Made by a program: the position numbers and the translations under genes. From Erysipelotrichaceae bacterium OPF54 (GTDB lineage Bacteria; Bacillota_I; Bacilli_A; Erysipelotrichales; Erysipelotrichaceae): a stretch of 64,000 bases of DNA. The stretch spans positions 349,659 to 413,658 of the forward strand of contig BQKD01000001.1 in the NCBI GenBank assembly GCA_022834735.1, in the 5' to 3' direction. Positions 43,314 to 51,740 of the stretch are shown here, one piece after another. A model generated the notes under the pieces. That model saw only the letters and a program-made list of their open reading frames with translations, ran no database searches and had not been told where the DNA came from. Position 1 is the first letter of the stretch. The number at the start of each line of letters is the position of its first letter.

Positions 43314-44552
43314 TTACTCAACAGGTTGCAAATCACTCAATAGCAATTCTATTTTTTCTTTTTTATATTCTTCTAGTTTTTGATGACGTATTTTTAAATG
43401 ATATTTAGCAGCAAAGAAATCGTCAAAATGATCATCGAAATTTTGAGTTGATAACGGAATAAAACATTCAATTTTACGAAAAGACTTATTTCGTTTGCAA
43501 GTGATAATAATTGATTGATCTTCTTCAATAATTCGATATTCTGCACAACGAAGGATATTGTCTATCAATTGATAAAAAAACTCATATTGTTCCGATAAAT
43601 TCATAAATTCAAAATCATTGATCGCGATTGTTGTTTTTAGTTGAAGCCCTGCCTGATGAATTCGGGGATGGAATTGCGTAATGATTGCATTGAATACATT
43701 TGATTCTGTGAGAATTCCGTTAAATTCCTGAAATGTATTTTGAGCCAGGGATTCCAGTGTGTATATTGCTTCGCGTTCATTCCCTTCTTTTATTAACGAG
43801 ATAATTTTATTCTCTTTTTGTAAAAGATCATGTACAAACGACAGGTTTAACTTATGCTGCTGATTTAAAAATTCTATTTGATTTAGGAACTGTTTCTCTT
43901 TTTCCTTTTGCATTTCAAGTTCAGTTTCAATTTCCATTACAGATGTAAGTTTAGAGTGTAAAAAGGACAAGATGAAATTAGACACAACAAAAATGAGAAA
44001 TAATGCAATAACTATGCGCTGCGATTCCAGTATCTTGAAATAATCTTCTGCGTTTAAAAATAAAGCGAAAATAGATAGCGGAAGAAATATAAAAATCCAA
44101 CTATAGGAAGGAAGAACTTTTTGATCGAATAGCTGGAAAGTATGGATTAGTATTTTTATAAAATCCCAAAGGGTAAGGACAGCCAAAACGAGTGTTAAAA
44201 AATATACATTAGTATATATTCCATTTTGCGCATTAAAAGATATCTCAAGTATAGATAATAATCCTCCGATATATTTTGTAACACTTGCGATTGAAAAAAA
44301 GCAAAAAGCAACAGGAACAACTTTTGACCAGGGAAGTTTAAACAGAAAGCGGTATAAAGCAATCAAAGCGAAAAAAATCAGGATCTCGTTCCAGGAGCTA
44401 AACTTAGGAACATTTCCTAAATTAATAAACAACCCTAACACTGTAAGAAATATTACGTTCTTTTTTATAGAAATATGTGCAGAAGTAATTTCTTTTCCTA
44501 TATAAAAGGCAATGGCTAGATAAATAGTGTTGAATAAAAATATGAATATCAT
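43314..44552 (-). CDS. GHKL-type sensor histidine kinase (LytTR partner)
   Basis: The 412-residue protein has six to seven membrane helices (about 1-210), a coiled coil (about 220-245) and a cytoplasmic region with FVHDLLQKENKIISLIKEG, probably holding the phospho-acceptor His, and a degenerate GHKL ATPase domain (LIDNILRCAEYRI is the N-box). It resembles AgrC/BlpH-type peptide sensors. It overlaps the response regulator gene by 4 bases. No obvious G-box is visible, so its ATPase domain may be divergent. Base composition is much richer in A+T than the surroundings, suggesting transfer. Confidence 0.85.
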   Translation of the reverse strand: MIFIFLFNTIYLAIAFYIGKEITSAHISIKKNVIFLTVLGLFINLGNVPKFSSWNEILIFFALIALYRFLFKLPWSKVVPVAFCFFSIASVTKYIGGLLSILEISFNAQNGIYTNVYFLTLVLAVLTLWDFIKILIHTFQLFDQKVLPSYSWIFIFLPLSIFALFLNAEDYFKILESQRIVIALFLIFVVSNFILSFLHSKLTSVMEIETELEMQKEKEKQFLNQIEFLNQQHKLNLSFVHDLLQKENKIISLIKEGNEREAIYTLESLAQNTFQEFNGILTESNVFNAIITQFHPRIHQAGLQLKTTIAINDFEFMNLSEQYEFFYQLIDNILRCAEYRIIEEDQSIIITCKRNKSFRKIECFIPLSTQNFDDHFDDFFAAKYHLKIRHQKLEEYKKEKIELLLSDLQPVE

Positions 44553-45259
44553 TCGTAATCCTCGTATTGTAAAAAGTTGGTATATTTCTGTAAAAAGCTT
44601 TTTCGATAATGACGGGAAACCGGAACGGTTTGTCCATTCTTTAAATAAATATCCTGTTTGCCAATGGTTTTGATTGCTTTGAAGTTGACCAGAACGGACT
44701 TATGGGACTGATCAAAGGGCTGGTCTTTTAATATTTCGATCCATTCGGATAATGAATATTTCACGATACCGGATTTTCCGTTTTCTAATTTGATTTTTGT
44801 TTTTCGATTATAGGCCTCGATAAAAAGAATCTGATGGTAAAATATCTTTCCTGATTGAATTGTCCGGTCATAAAATCCCTGCTGGTTTTTGAAATAATCA
44901 TTCATGATCGAATCCATTTCGATAAAAAACTCTATTTTTTCTATCGGCTTAAGTAAATAGCGGCGAGCGTTGATTTTATATCCGGAAATTAAATAATCCT
45001 GAAAAGCAGATGTGATGATGATCCGGCAGCGACAATTCATTGTTTTGATCTGCATCCCGATATCAATCCCGTTTTCATGATCTAATTCAACATCAAGAAA
45101 TAAAAGATCACAGTCTTGAATAGAACTGTATATTTCGCTGGAATGCTGACAGATCTTTATTTCTTTAATAGTGAATTGTCTGTACTGACAATATTCATTG
45201 AGCAGGTGGGATAAATGATGAATATCATCAGGATCGTTATCGCAGATTAATATTTTCAT
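44549..45259 (-). CDS. LytTR-family response regulator
   Basis: The 236-residue protein has a receiver domain with the phosphorylation Asp in LLFLDVEL (about residue 57) and the acidic pair CDNDPDD at the N-terminus, followed by a C-terminal LytTR DNA-binding domain (FIEAYNRKTKIKL, SHKSVLVNFKAIKTI, VPVSRHYRKSF). AgrA-like proteins of this kind work with GHKL kinases in peptide quorum sensing or wall-stress responses. It is first in a minus-strand operon of four genes. An IS66 element sits 115 bases upstream. Confidence 0.93.
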   Translation of the reverse strand: MKILICDNDPDDIHHLSHLLNEYCQYRQFTIKEIKICQHSSEIYSSIQDCDLLFLDVELDHENGIDIGMQIKTMNCRCRIIITSAFQDYLISGYKINARRYLLKPIEKIEFFIEMDSIMNDYFKNQQGFYDRTIQSGKIFYHQILFIEAYNRKTKIKLENGKSGIVKYSLSEWIEILKDQPFDQSHKSVLVNFKAIKTIGKQDIYLKNGQTVPVSRHYRKSFLQKYTNFLQYEDYE

Positions 45260-45374
45260 ACTTTACGCCCTTTCTGTTTTTTCTTTATTATTAGAGTAAC
45301 AAATATTATATAGGATGAAAAGATACGTCTTGGGAATAAAAACAACCTCTTATGCAAATTGTGTAAAAAAGAAA
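45260..45374 (-). promoter_or_regulatory. Upstream region of the LytTR operon
   Basis: This AT-rich stretch contains a TATAAT -10 on the minus strand (45310-45305) without a clear -35 and an AAAGGG Shine-Dalgarno. The IS66 insertion at 45375 removes whatever regulatory DNA lay further upstream. No LytTR direct repeats are visible. Confidence 0.45.
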
Positions 45375-45405
45375 GTAAGCGGGAAAAAGAACCGCGGGTA
45401 TTCAG

Positions 45406-45451
45406 CCTCCAGTTCATTCAGTATATTGATGCTATGAACTGGAGGTTTTTT
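45406..45451 (+). promoter_or_regulatory. Hairpin at the IS66 left end sequestering the tnpA Shine-Dalgarno
   Basis: CCTCCAGTTCAT (45406-45417) and ATGAACTGGAGG (45434-45445) form a perfect 12-bp stem followed by six T. GGAGG of the 3' arm is the Shine-Dalgarno of tnpA, whose ATG is at 45453. A transcript entering from outside would both be stopped and have its ribosome site hidden. Confidence 0.75.
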
Positions 45452-45452
45452 C

Positions 45453-45641
45453 ATGAGCGAATCAAAACAGAATTCGAATACCTATTCTTCTTTTGCTGAA
45501 GTCCGCCTTCCTGATCCGGGTCCCAGGAAACAAACCGGATCGGATCGGCCAGCTATCGTTATTCAGTCTTCCAAAGGCAAGATCTATATCCATAATCATA
45601 CGGAACCGGTGCTGATTCGAACGGTCCTCGATTCATTATGA
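45453..45641 (+). CDS. tnpA: IS66 accessory protein TnpA-like (short)
   Basis: This 62-residue frame is the first gene of the IS66 element. IS66 TnpA is usually longer (100 or more residues) with an N-terminal HTH; this one keeps only a beta-hairpin-like end (KIYIHNHTEPVLIRTVLDSL) and so is either a short variant or a degenerate member. Its stop overlaps the tnpB ATG by 4 bases. Its role in transposition is inferred from position. Confidence 0.7.
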   Translation: MSESKQNSNTYSSFAEVRLPDPGPRKQTGSDRPAIVIQSSKGKIYIHNHTEPVLIRTVLDSL

Positions 45642-46000
45642 GATCTCTTGATTTTAACCGCATCGATCATGTGTACATCCGTCCCGGCTACACGGATCTG
45701 CGCAAAGGCATTGACGGCCTGTGCCTGCTGGTTCAATCTTCCATGAAGCTGGACCCGCGTCAGAATATCCTCTTTCTGTTCTGCGGCAGAAAGACTTCCA
45801 CCATCAAAGGACTGCTTTGGGAAGAGGATGGGTTCATGCTCATCACCAAGCGTCTAGAGAATGGAAAGTTTCAATGGCCCAGAACGGAGGAAGAAGTCAT
45901 TGCGCTGAGCGAACAGGAGCTCAGATGGCTGCTTGACGGACTGAGCATTGTACAGAAAAATGCGATTCGTCCAGCACGAAAACGTGCATATATTGTGTGA
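45638..46000 (+). CDS. tnpB: IS66 accessory protein TnpB
   Basis: The 120-residue protein has the IS66 Orf2 (TnpB) signature: VYIRPGYTDLRKGIDGL, LFLFCGRKTSTIKGLLWEEDGF and a C-terminal RWLLDGLSI. It is required for transposition together with TnpC, though its biochemical role is unclear. It is full length and overlaps tnpC. Confidence 0.95.
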   Translation: MRSLDFNRIDHVYIRPGYTDLRKGIDGLCLLVQSSMKLDPRQNILFLFCGRKTSTIKGLLWEEDGFMLITKRLENGKFQWPRTEEEVIALSEQELRWLLDGLSIVQKNAIRPARKRAYIV

Positions 46001-47646
46001 TGGAAAAGCCTTTCCAAGTGTGTTATAGTCGGGTCATGAAAGATGGTTACTTCGCACAGGACAACGGATCCAGCATGGAAATTCAAAAGATTCTGGAAAT
46101 CATGAACGAGCAGCTGAAAAAACAGTCCGAGCAGATCGAGAAACAATCGGAACTGATCGAAAAGCTGTACGATAAGATCGAACAGAAGGACGAGATCATC
46201 CGCAAGCTTCAGAAGATGCTTTTCGGCCGGAAGAGCGAAAAGGCAGCCGCGCTTGAGATGATGGCCAATATGGAACCTCTGTTCACTATGGATTATCCGG
46301 AACCGAAACAGGAAGAACGTACAGGGACAGTCAAGGCGCATGAGCGCCGCCGCTGTCCGAACCGTACGGACGACCTGGACTCCCTTCCGCATGAAAAAGT
46401 GGTGATCGAAGCGACCGAAGAAGAAAAGAAATGTCCATATTGCGGAGAAGAAATGATCAAGGTGGGCGAAGAGAAAGCGCACACGATCGTAAAGGTCCTC
46501 CCTGCGCAGATCATCATCGAAGACATTTATACAGAAACCTACGCCTGCCCTGCCTGCATGAATGACGGGGAAGGCGTTCTTTATAAGACAGACGCGCCGG
46601 CCGCTTTGATCCCCGGTTCTTTTGCGAGCGCGCAGGCCCTGGCCTATGTGGCCAACGAACGGTTTGTCAAAGGCGTGACCTATTACCGGCAGGAAAAGGA
46701 ATGGAAGAGCTGGAAGCTTCCTGTGAGCCGAAGAACGATGTCCAACTGGGTGATGCTGGGATCGGAGAGTTATTTCGAACCGCTGATCGAACGGATGAAA
46801 AGTCACCTGCTGAAAGAGGAGTATATACACTGCGACGAAACGACCATCCAGGTCATGAAGGAAGAGGGGCGCAGGAATACGAACAAGTCGTATATGTGGG
46901 TGTACAGTTCGATACAGGAAAGCGAACATCCGATGCGGCTGTTCGACTATCAGCCCGGAAGAGGCGGAAAGTATGCCGCCGATTATCTGGAAGGATTCGC
47001 AGGGATATTGATCACAGACGACTATGCCGGATACAATCAGGTCGATCATGACGAAAGAGCACTGTGCTGGGCTCATGCCAGAAGGTACTTTGTAGATGCT
47101 CTGGAAGGCCTGAAGGAAGCAGCAGGATCCGTGTCAGTGAAGATACTTACACAGATCATGAAGATCTTCCGTATCGAAGCGAAGCTTCAGAAACTGAAGC
47201 CAAAAGAACGAAAAGAAGAAAGGATGCTGCGCGAAGGAGGGCTCGTGGAGCAGGTTTTCGTGTGCGCAAAAACAGCCCTGGCCACAGAAGGCTGGACAAC
47301 CCAAAAGGAAAAACAGGCCCTGAATTATCTGGTAGATAACGAAGAAGGACTGAAGATTTATCTAAAAGACGGCAATGTACCGATGACCAATTCGTTATCG
47401 GAAAGAACGATCCGAAGCTTCGCGATCGGACGGCGCAACTGGCTGTTCTCGGGAAGTCCGAGAGGAGCCCGAAGCTGCGGCGTACTGTATTCGGTCGTAG
47501 AAAGTGCGAAAGCCAACGGACTGGTACCGTACAAATACATACTGTACGTGTTGGAAAAACTGAGGGGAAAGATCGGGCAGCTGAGTGACGAGATCCTTGA
47601 TCAGATGATGCCGTGGAATGCAGAAGTCAAAGAACAATGCGTATAA
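46000..47646 (+). CDS. tnpC: IS66 transposase TnpC
   Basis: The 548-residue DDE transposase has an N-terminal coiled coil (about 20-70, repeated EQIEKQSELIEKLYDK), a zinc-binding CPYCGEEM..CPAC region (about 145-185) and the catalytic part: CDETTIQVM (first Asp), LITDDYAGYNQ (second Asp) and SLSERTIR (Glu), as expected of the family. An alternative GTG start lies one codon earlier (45997). It is intact. The protein binds the terminal inverted repeats and moves the element with an 8-base duplication. Confidence 0.95.
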   Translation: MEKPFQVCYSRVMKDGYFAQDNGSSMEIQKILEIMNEQLKKQSEQIEKQSELIEKLYDKIEQKDEIIRKLQKMLFGRKSEKAAALEMMANMEPLFTMDYPEPKQEERTGTVKAHERRRCPNRTDDLDSLPHEKVVIEATEEEKKCPYCGEEMIKVGEEKAHTIVKVLPAQIIIEDIYTETYACPACMNDGEGVLYKTDAPAALIPGSFASAQALAYVANERFVKGVTYYRQEKEWKSWKLPVSRRTMSNWVMLGSESYFEPLIERMKSHLLKEEYIHCDETTIQVMKEEGRRNTNKSYMWVYSSIQESEHPMRLFDYQPGRGGKYAADYLEGFAGILITDDYAGYNQVDHDERALCWAHARRYFVDALEGLKEAAGSVSVKILTQIMKIFRIEAKLQKLKPKERKEERMLREGGLVEQVFVCAKTALATEGWTTQKEKQALNYLVDNEEGLKIYLKDGNVPMTNSLSERTIRSFAIGRRNWLFSGSPRGARSCGVLYSVVESAKANGLVPYKYILYVLEKLRGKIGQLSDEILDQMMPWNAEVKEQCV

Positions 47647-47652
47647 CCCGAA

Positions 47653-47703
47653 AGAAAAAGGGCCCCTGCTTGCGAGAAGTATCTCACAGACAGGGGCCTT
47701 TAA
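47653..47703 (+). terminator. Terminator at the IS66 right end
   Basis: AAAGGGCCCCTG and CAGGGGCCTTT form a stem of about 11 bp with one bulged G just before the right inverted repeat; the same structure is at about 690-740 in the partial copy. Confidence 0.7.
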
Positions 47704-47737
47704 CTATACGCGGTTCTTTTTCCCGCTTACAAAAGAA

Positions 47738-47767
47738 ATGCCAGAAGATCAGGGGATCCGCTGGCAT
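47738..47767 (-). terminator. Terminator of the 555-residue gene, U-tract interrupted by IS66
   Basis: ATGCCAG and CTGGCAT form a 7-bp stem. On the minus strand it is followed by TTTCTTTT, which is exactly the IS66 target duplication, so the element lies inside the U-tract. Confidence 0.65.
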
Positions 47768-47797
47768 ATATATTATTGAAAATAAAGTTTTTGATCA

Positions 47798-49465
47798 TTA
47801 GAAACGGATTCCATAGCTTTGGCACGCTTTCCGGAATTTAGGGTATCTTCGGTACATCCGTTCAAGATCAATGGAAAAATCAGTAGCTTTGGAAGGATAG
47901 CTGTTTGCATGACAAAAACCGATGCAAAGACTCGCGATCTGGGCTGCTTCATAGTAACGGCCTCTTTCCTGAAAGCGGGTGATGGTCTGGCAGTGTTCTA
48001 TTGCGATCGAACTTGCCAGGTCCATGATTTTTATTTTCTGATCGGGTGTCAGGCTGGCTCGCTTTTTTGCCCGGTCAAACAGATTTTCTAAAAGAACATC
48101 CTCAGGTACTTCGGAATCCGATAACTCCATCGACAGCATATTCGCCTGATATGGAAGAAATTTTTCTTTCTGATTTCCTGCGTTAAGCATGGACAAAAGC
48201 AGACAGAAGTCCATCAGGGTTCCGCCGGTCTGTGCCTCTTCAAAAACAGGATCCAGGTTTCCTTCAAGCAGAGAATAAAGCTTTCTTTCGCCGGAATCTT
48301 TCGGGAGCTGCTGCACTACGTTTGTTTGATCCGCATCCGGATCGTTCTGGATAAGCGCATAATAGCGAAATAGAGCGGGCTGCAGCAGAAAAGCCTGCTT
48401 TAAGGCAGCATCTGCCGTGGATCCTCGATCATGCCCATAGATCCTGGCAAGCCGGTCGTATAAACGAGCTTGTTCTTTTTTGTTTTTATCCGGATCCTGA
48501 CTGATATCTTTTAGTGCCCGGTCAATAAAAGCTGCTTGTTCTTCCGGATCTTTCTCTTTGTAATACATATCAAAGTACCAGATTGCCAGATCCGGAAAGT
48601 AGCGCAGTCCTTCCTGGAACAGACGATTTCTTTGCGCTTCGTCGAAAATCCATCCAAGGTATTCTTCAAAAGTTGAAGACTGGTCATAGAGATGAAAACC
48701 GGCGTACGTATGGCTTGTTCCGTTGAAATCAGCTAAAGAGGATTCTGCGAGTATAATGGCCGCTTTCTGCCGTTCATCTTTTGTCAGCTTTGCCGTCTTT
48801 ACTGCCTTTTTCAAGGAATAAAGACTTCCATTGATTTCTTTTGTTCTCTCCGGAAGACCGGCCATGCGCTCTTCTATGGCACAGCTGGTGTCTTCCAGAA
48901 GGCAGAGGAGAAGATCATCCCACAGCTTTGTGATATTGGCGCTGAGCTGGTCCTGGTCATACAGGAAAGAGTAGGAATTCTCTCCATCTTCCAGTTCGCC
49001 ATTTTCATCCATGGTATATAGAGGATGATCGACCAAAGTCAGAATGATTCTTTTTGCCAATAAAGGCTGCTGCAGATCCATGCACTGCTTGGCCACCACG
49101 GACATTTTATCGACCAGGCCGCAAAGATCCAATGGATCGCTGAACACGTAAACGTATTCATCATCCCAGTAATTGTATTGCCGGCTTGTTTCTTCTTCAT
49201 CGATCCAGCATTTCAGGCATCGCACTTTTTCGCTGAGCCCGGTCCATTTTTCAATGAGCCCATGGGCTGTTCTGGCAAGCTCTATCAGTGCATCCTTGGG
49301 ACTATCCGGCATCTGGTATTTTCTCTTTAACGCAGCAAGCGCTGTTTCCTGATAGGAATCATCCTGAATGTCCATCAGCTGGTGCCAGATATAGCCGCGC
49401 AGTTCATTCTCATTCATTTTTTTTAGCAGAGTTCTAAGCTGATTCTGGTACTCTTTGAAATTCAT
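47798..49465 (-). CDS. Large helical-repeat protein, unknown
   Basis: The 555-residue protein is soluble, acidic, without signal peptide or membrane helix, and consists largely of paired alpha helices, as in TPR-like proteins. One Cys pair (CLKCW) near residue 82 may bind metal. The end LERMYRRYPKFRKACQSY recalls the C-terminal part of some SWIM-domain proteins, but no SWIM motif is present and I do not assign a family. It appears monocistronic. Confidence 0.7.
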   Translation of the reverse strand: MNFKEYQNQLRTLLKKMNENELRGYIWHQLMDIQDDSYQETALAALKRKYQMPDSPKDALIELARTAHGLIEKWTGLSEKVRCLKCWIDEEETSRQYNYWDDEYVYVFSDPLDLCGLVDKMSVVAKQCMDLQQPLLAKRIILTLVDHPLYTMDENGELEDGENSYSFLYDQDQLSANITKLWDDLLLCLLEDTSCAIEERMAGLPERTKEINGSLYSLKKAVKTAKLTKDERQKAAIILAESSLADFNGTSHTYAGFHLYDQSSTFEEYLGWIFDEAQRNRLFQEGLRYFPDLAIWYFDMYYKEKDPEEQAAFIDRALKDISQDPDKNKKEQARLYDRLARIYGHDRGSTADAALKQAFLLQPALFRYYALIQNDPDADQTNVVQQLPKDSGERKLYSLLEGNLDPVFEEAQTGGTLMDFCLLLSMLNAGNQKEKFLPYQANMLSMELSDSEVPEDVLLENLFDRAKKRASLTPDQKIKIMDLASSIAIEHCQTITRFQERGRYYEAAQIASLCIGFCHANSYPSKATDFSIDLERMYRRYPKFRKACQSYGIRF

Positions 49466-49621
49466 GATCGGCTCCTTCCTTTTGCAGTTGTATAAAATAC
49501 AAACCGGTTCATCATGAGCCGGGCAGTTTTTTCTGATTTTCCCGGCACGATCAGGCTTATTTTATCATACGTTTTGTATGAGGGTTAAAAGAGCTTGCGG
49601 TTGCTCCATAAAAACATCAAG

Positions 49622-49637
49622 TGATACAATGAACATA
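49622..49637 (+). promoter_or_regulatory. Extended -10 promoter giving a leaderless start
   Basis: TGATACAAT (49622-49630), six bases (GAACAT), then ATG at 49637. No Shine-Dalgarno precedes the start. Confidence 0.6.
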
Positions 49638-51214
49638 TGATTCGAGTACATCAAGTAAAAACAACAAGCAGCGAACCTGCCCAGATCAAGGCCGCTTTGC
49701 TCAGAAAACTGAATATGCCTCTCGAAGATCTGATCGACTGGCATATATACCGCCGAAGCGTCGACGCCAGAAAACACACAGTCACCTTTTCCTATACGAT
49801 CGATGCCAAGGTCCATCATGAAAAGAAATATCTTAAAAATAAAGACGTGATCCGGAAACCGAATGAAAACTATCATTTTTCTCCTGCCGGGACCATTGAA
49901 CTGGCCAACCGTCCTGTTGTGATCGGATTTGGCCCGGCCGGCATGTTTGCTGCCCTTGTCCTGTCGCAGGAAGGATACCGTCCTCTGATCATCGAAAGAG
50001 GGTCTTCGCTCAGAAAAAGGCAACAGGACGTGGACCGTTTCTGGAAAGAAGGCATCCTCGATCCCGAAAGCAACGTGCAGTTCGGCGAAGGCGGGGCCGG
50101 CGCCTTTTCGGACGGCAAGCTGACAAGCCGCACCAAAGATGTGCTGCTGCGCAAAGTGCTCGGGGAGCTCGTGCATTACGGCGCCAATCCTGACATCCTG
50201 ATCGACGCCTATCCGCACATCGGATCCGATGCGTTCGTTTCGATCATTGAAAACATGCGCGAAGATATGAAGAAAATGGGAGCCGAATTTCTGTTCGACA
50301 CCCGTCTTGAAGATGTGGTCGTTGAAGAGGACGATCTGAAAGCGCTGATCGCGAACCAGAAAGAAATGGACTGCCAGGCATGCATCCTCGCGATCGGCCA
50401 CAGCGCCGCCGACACCGTTCATGTGCTGCATGAGCGCGGAATGGAACTGATCGCCAAACCGTTTCCAATCGGTGTGCGCATCGAACATACCCAGGACTTC
50501 ATCAACGAAGCCATGCTGGGCGAATTCAGGAATGATCCGCGCCTTGTTCCCGCCCGCTACACGCTGACCACCATCGCATCGAACGGCAAAGGCGTATATA
50601 CGTTCTGCATGTGTCCGGGCGGCTATGTCATCCCGAGCGCGGCGCAGCCAGGACAGCTTGTAGTCAACGGCATGTCGTACGCAGACCGGGCTGGCACCAA
50701 CGCCAACAGCGCCCTGCTCGTACAGTGCGACACCTCCGATTACGGAAACGAATTGTTTTCCGGAGAAAATTTTGTTCAGGATCTCGAAAAGAAAGCGTAT
50801 CATATGACCACGGGATTCAAGGTGCCGGTGCAGCTGGCAGCCGATTACCTGAACAATACGGTCAGCACGAAGCTGAACGGCGTGACACCATCCTATGCGC
50901 TCGGATACGAGTTTGCCGATCTGAACGATCTGTTTCCGCCCGCGATCAATAAAGCGCTCCATGAAGCGCTGATCGATTTTGAAAAGAAGGTGCCCGGATT
51001 CGTTTCGTCCGGCTCTGTGCTGAGTGCGGTAGAATCCAGGAGCAACCCGACCGTGCGGATGGTGCGTGACAAGGAAACGCGCATGAGCAGCATCCGCGGC
51101 CTGTATCCGTGCGGAGAAGGAAGCGGATATGCCGGAGGCATCGTGACCAGCGCGATCGACGGCATCAAAAGCGCGCACGCACTCATGAACACGTTTAAAA
51201 AGGGGGTGTACTGA
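49637..51214 (+). CDS. FAD-dependent dehydrogenase (COG2509 type)
   Basis: The 525-residue flavoprotein has an N-terminal domain of about 90 residues and then the FAD site PVVIGFGPAGMFAALVLSQEGY. Further blocks are NVQFGEGGAGAFSDGKLTSR, CILAIGHSAADTV, TFCMCPGGYVIPSA and a C-terminal GLYPCGEGSGYAGGIVTSAIDG, the hallmark of this uncharacterised but common Bacillota family. It heads the yqeG-nth housekeeping run. The ATG appears leaderless. The substrate is not known. Confidence 0.9.
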   Translation: MIRVHQVKTTSSEPAQIKAALLRKLNMPLEDLIDWHIYRRSVDARKHTVTFSYTIDAKVHHEKKYLKNKDVIRKPNENYHFSPAGTIELANRPVVIGFGPAGMFAALVLSQEGYRPLIIERGSSLRKRQQDVDRFWKEGILDPESNVQFGEGGAGAFSDGKLTSRTKDVLLRKVLGELVHYGANPDILIDAYPHIGSDAFVSIIENMREDMKKMGAEFLFDTRLEDVVVEEDDLKALIANQKEMDCQACILAIGHSAADTVHVLHERGMELIAKPFPIGVRIEHTQDFINEAMLGEFRNDPRLVPARYTLTTIASNGKGVYTFCMCPGGYVIPSAAQPGQLVVNGMSYADRAGTNANSALLVQCDTSDYGNELFSGENFVQDLEKKAYHMTTGFKVPVQLAADYLNNTVSTKLNGVTPSYALGYEFADLNDLFPPAINKALHEALIDFEKKVPGFVSSGSVLSAVESRSNPTVRMVRDKETRMSSIRGLYPCGEGSGYAGGIVTSAIDGIKSAHALMNTFKKGVY

Positions 51215-51215
51215 A

Positions 51216-51740
51216 ATGAGTTTATTCAGACCCGACTACTATGTAAGCAATTTTGAAAATATAAATATCGACCGGCTGAAAAAAAGAGGGATCAGGCTGC
51301 TGCTGTGCGATATCGACAATACGCTCGTCGCCTTTAACGATCCGGAATCCAACGAGAAGGTCAAACGCTTCCTGCGCAAGGTCGAGGAGAACGGCATCCA
51401 TGTGGCCCTGTGCTCCAATGCCGCACCGGCACGTGCCAAACGGTTTGCCAGGGATCTTGATGTCGACAAAGTGTACTATTTATCGTTCAAGCCGTTATCG
51501 CGCAACATCAAAAAAGCAATGAAGCATTACAATGTTTCGCCCAATCAGACAGCGCTGCTCGGAGACCAGCTCATGACCGATATGCTCGGAGGACATCTGG
51601 CAGGCATCTATACGATCCTGACCGCTCCGATCATTGAAAAAGACAAGTGGGACACGCAGATCAACCGGTTCTTCGAAGGCTTTATCTACCGCCACTTCGA
51701 AAAGAAAAATATATTGAAGAAAGGAGAATTCGATGACTAA
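51216..51740 (+). CDS. yqeG: YqeG-family HAD phosphatase
   Basis: This 174-residue protein is a class III HAD phosphatase of the YqeG family (LLLCDIDNTLVAFNDPES with the DxDxT motif, CSNAAPARA, GDQLMTDMLGG). Related proteins act on phosphatidylglycerophosphate, but in Bacillota the role is unsettled and may concern ribosome assembly together with YqeH. It overlaps yqeH by 8 bases, with AAGGAGAA before that ATG. Confidence 0.93.
   Translation: MSLFRPDYYVSNFENINIDRLKKRGIRLLLCDIDNTLVAFNDPESNEKVKRFLRKVEENGIHVALCSNAAPARAKRFARDLDVDKVYYLSFKPLSRNIKKAMKHYNVSPNQTALLGDQLMTDMLGGHLAGIYTILTAPIIEKDKWDTQINRFFEGFIYRHFEKKNILKKGEFDD

Larger units (their letters stand above)
45375..47730 (+). mobile_element. 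Complete IS66-family insertion sequence
   Basis: The element is 2356 bases long with terminal inverted repeats of about 22 bases (outer end GTAAGCGGGAAAAAGAACCG). Both flanks carry the 8-base target duplication AAAAGAAA (45367-45374 and 47731-47738), the length expected of IS66. It holds tnpA, tnpB and tnpC in overlapping order plus hairpins at both ends. Its last 766 bases are nearly identical to the partial copy at the window's left edge. It looks intact and recently moved. Confidence 0.97.

Noticed and set aside
1-47730. Composite transposon bounded by the two IS66 copies
   Set aside because: 46 kb with housekeeping genes such as recG and murF is not a plausible cargo, and no target duplication joins the outer ends.
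49565-51178. 537-codon open frame antisense to the FAD dehydrogenase
   Set aside because: No recognisable domain or Shine-Dalgarno; it mirrors a well-supported plus-strand gene.
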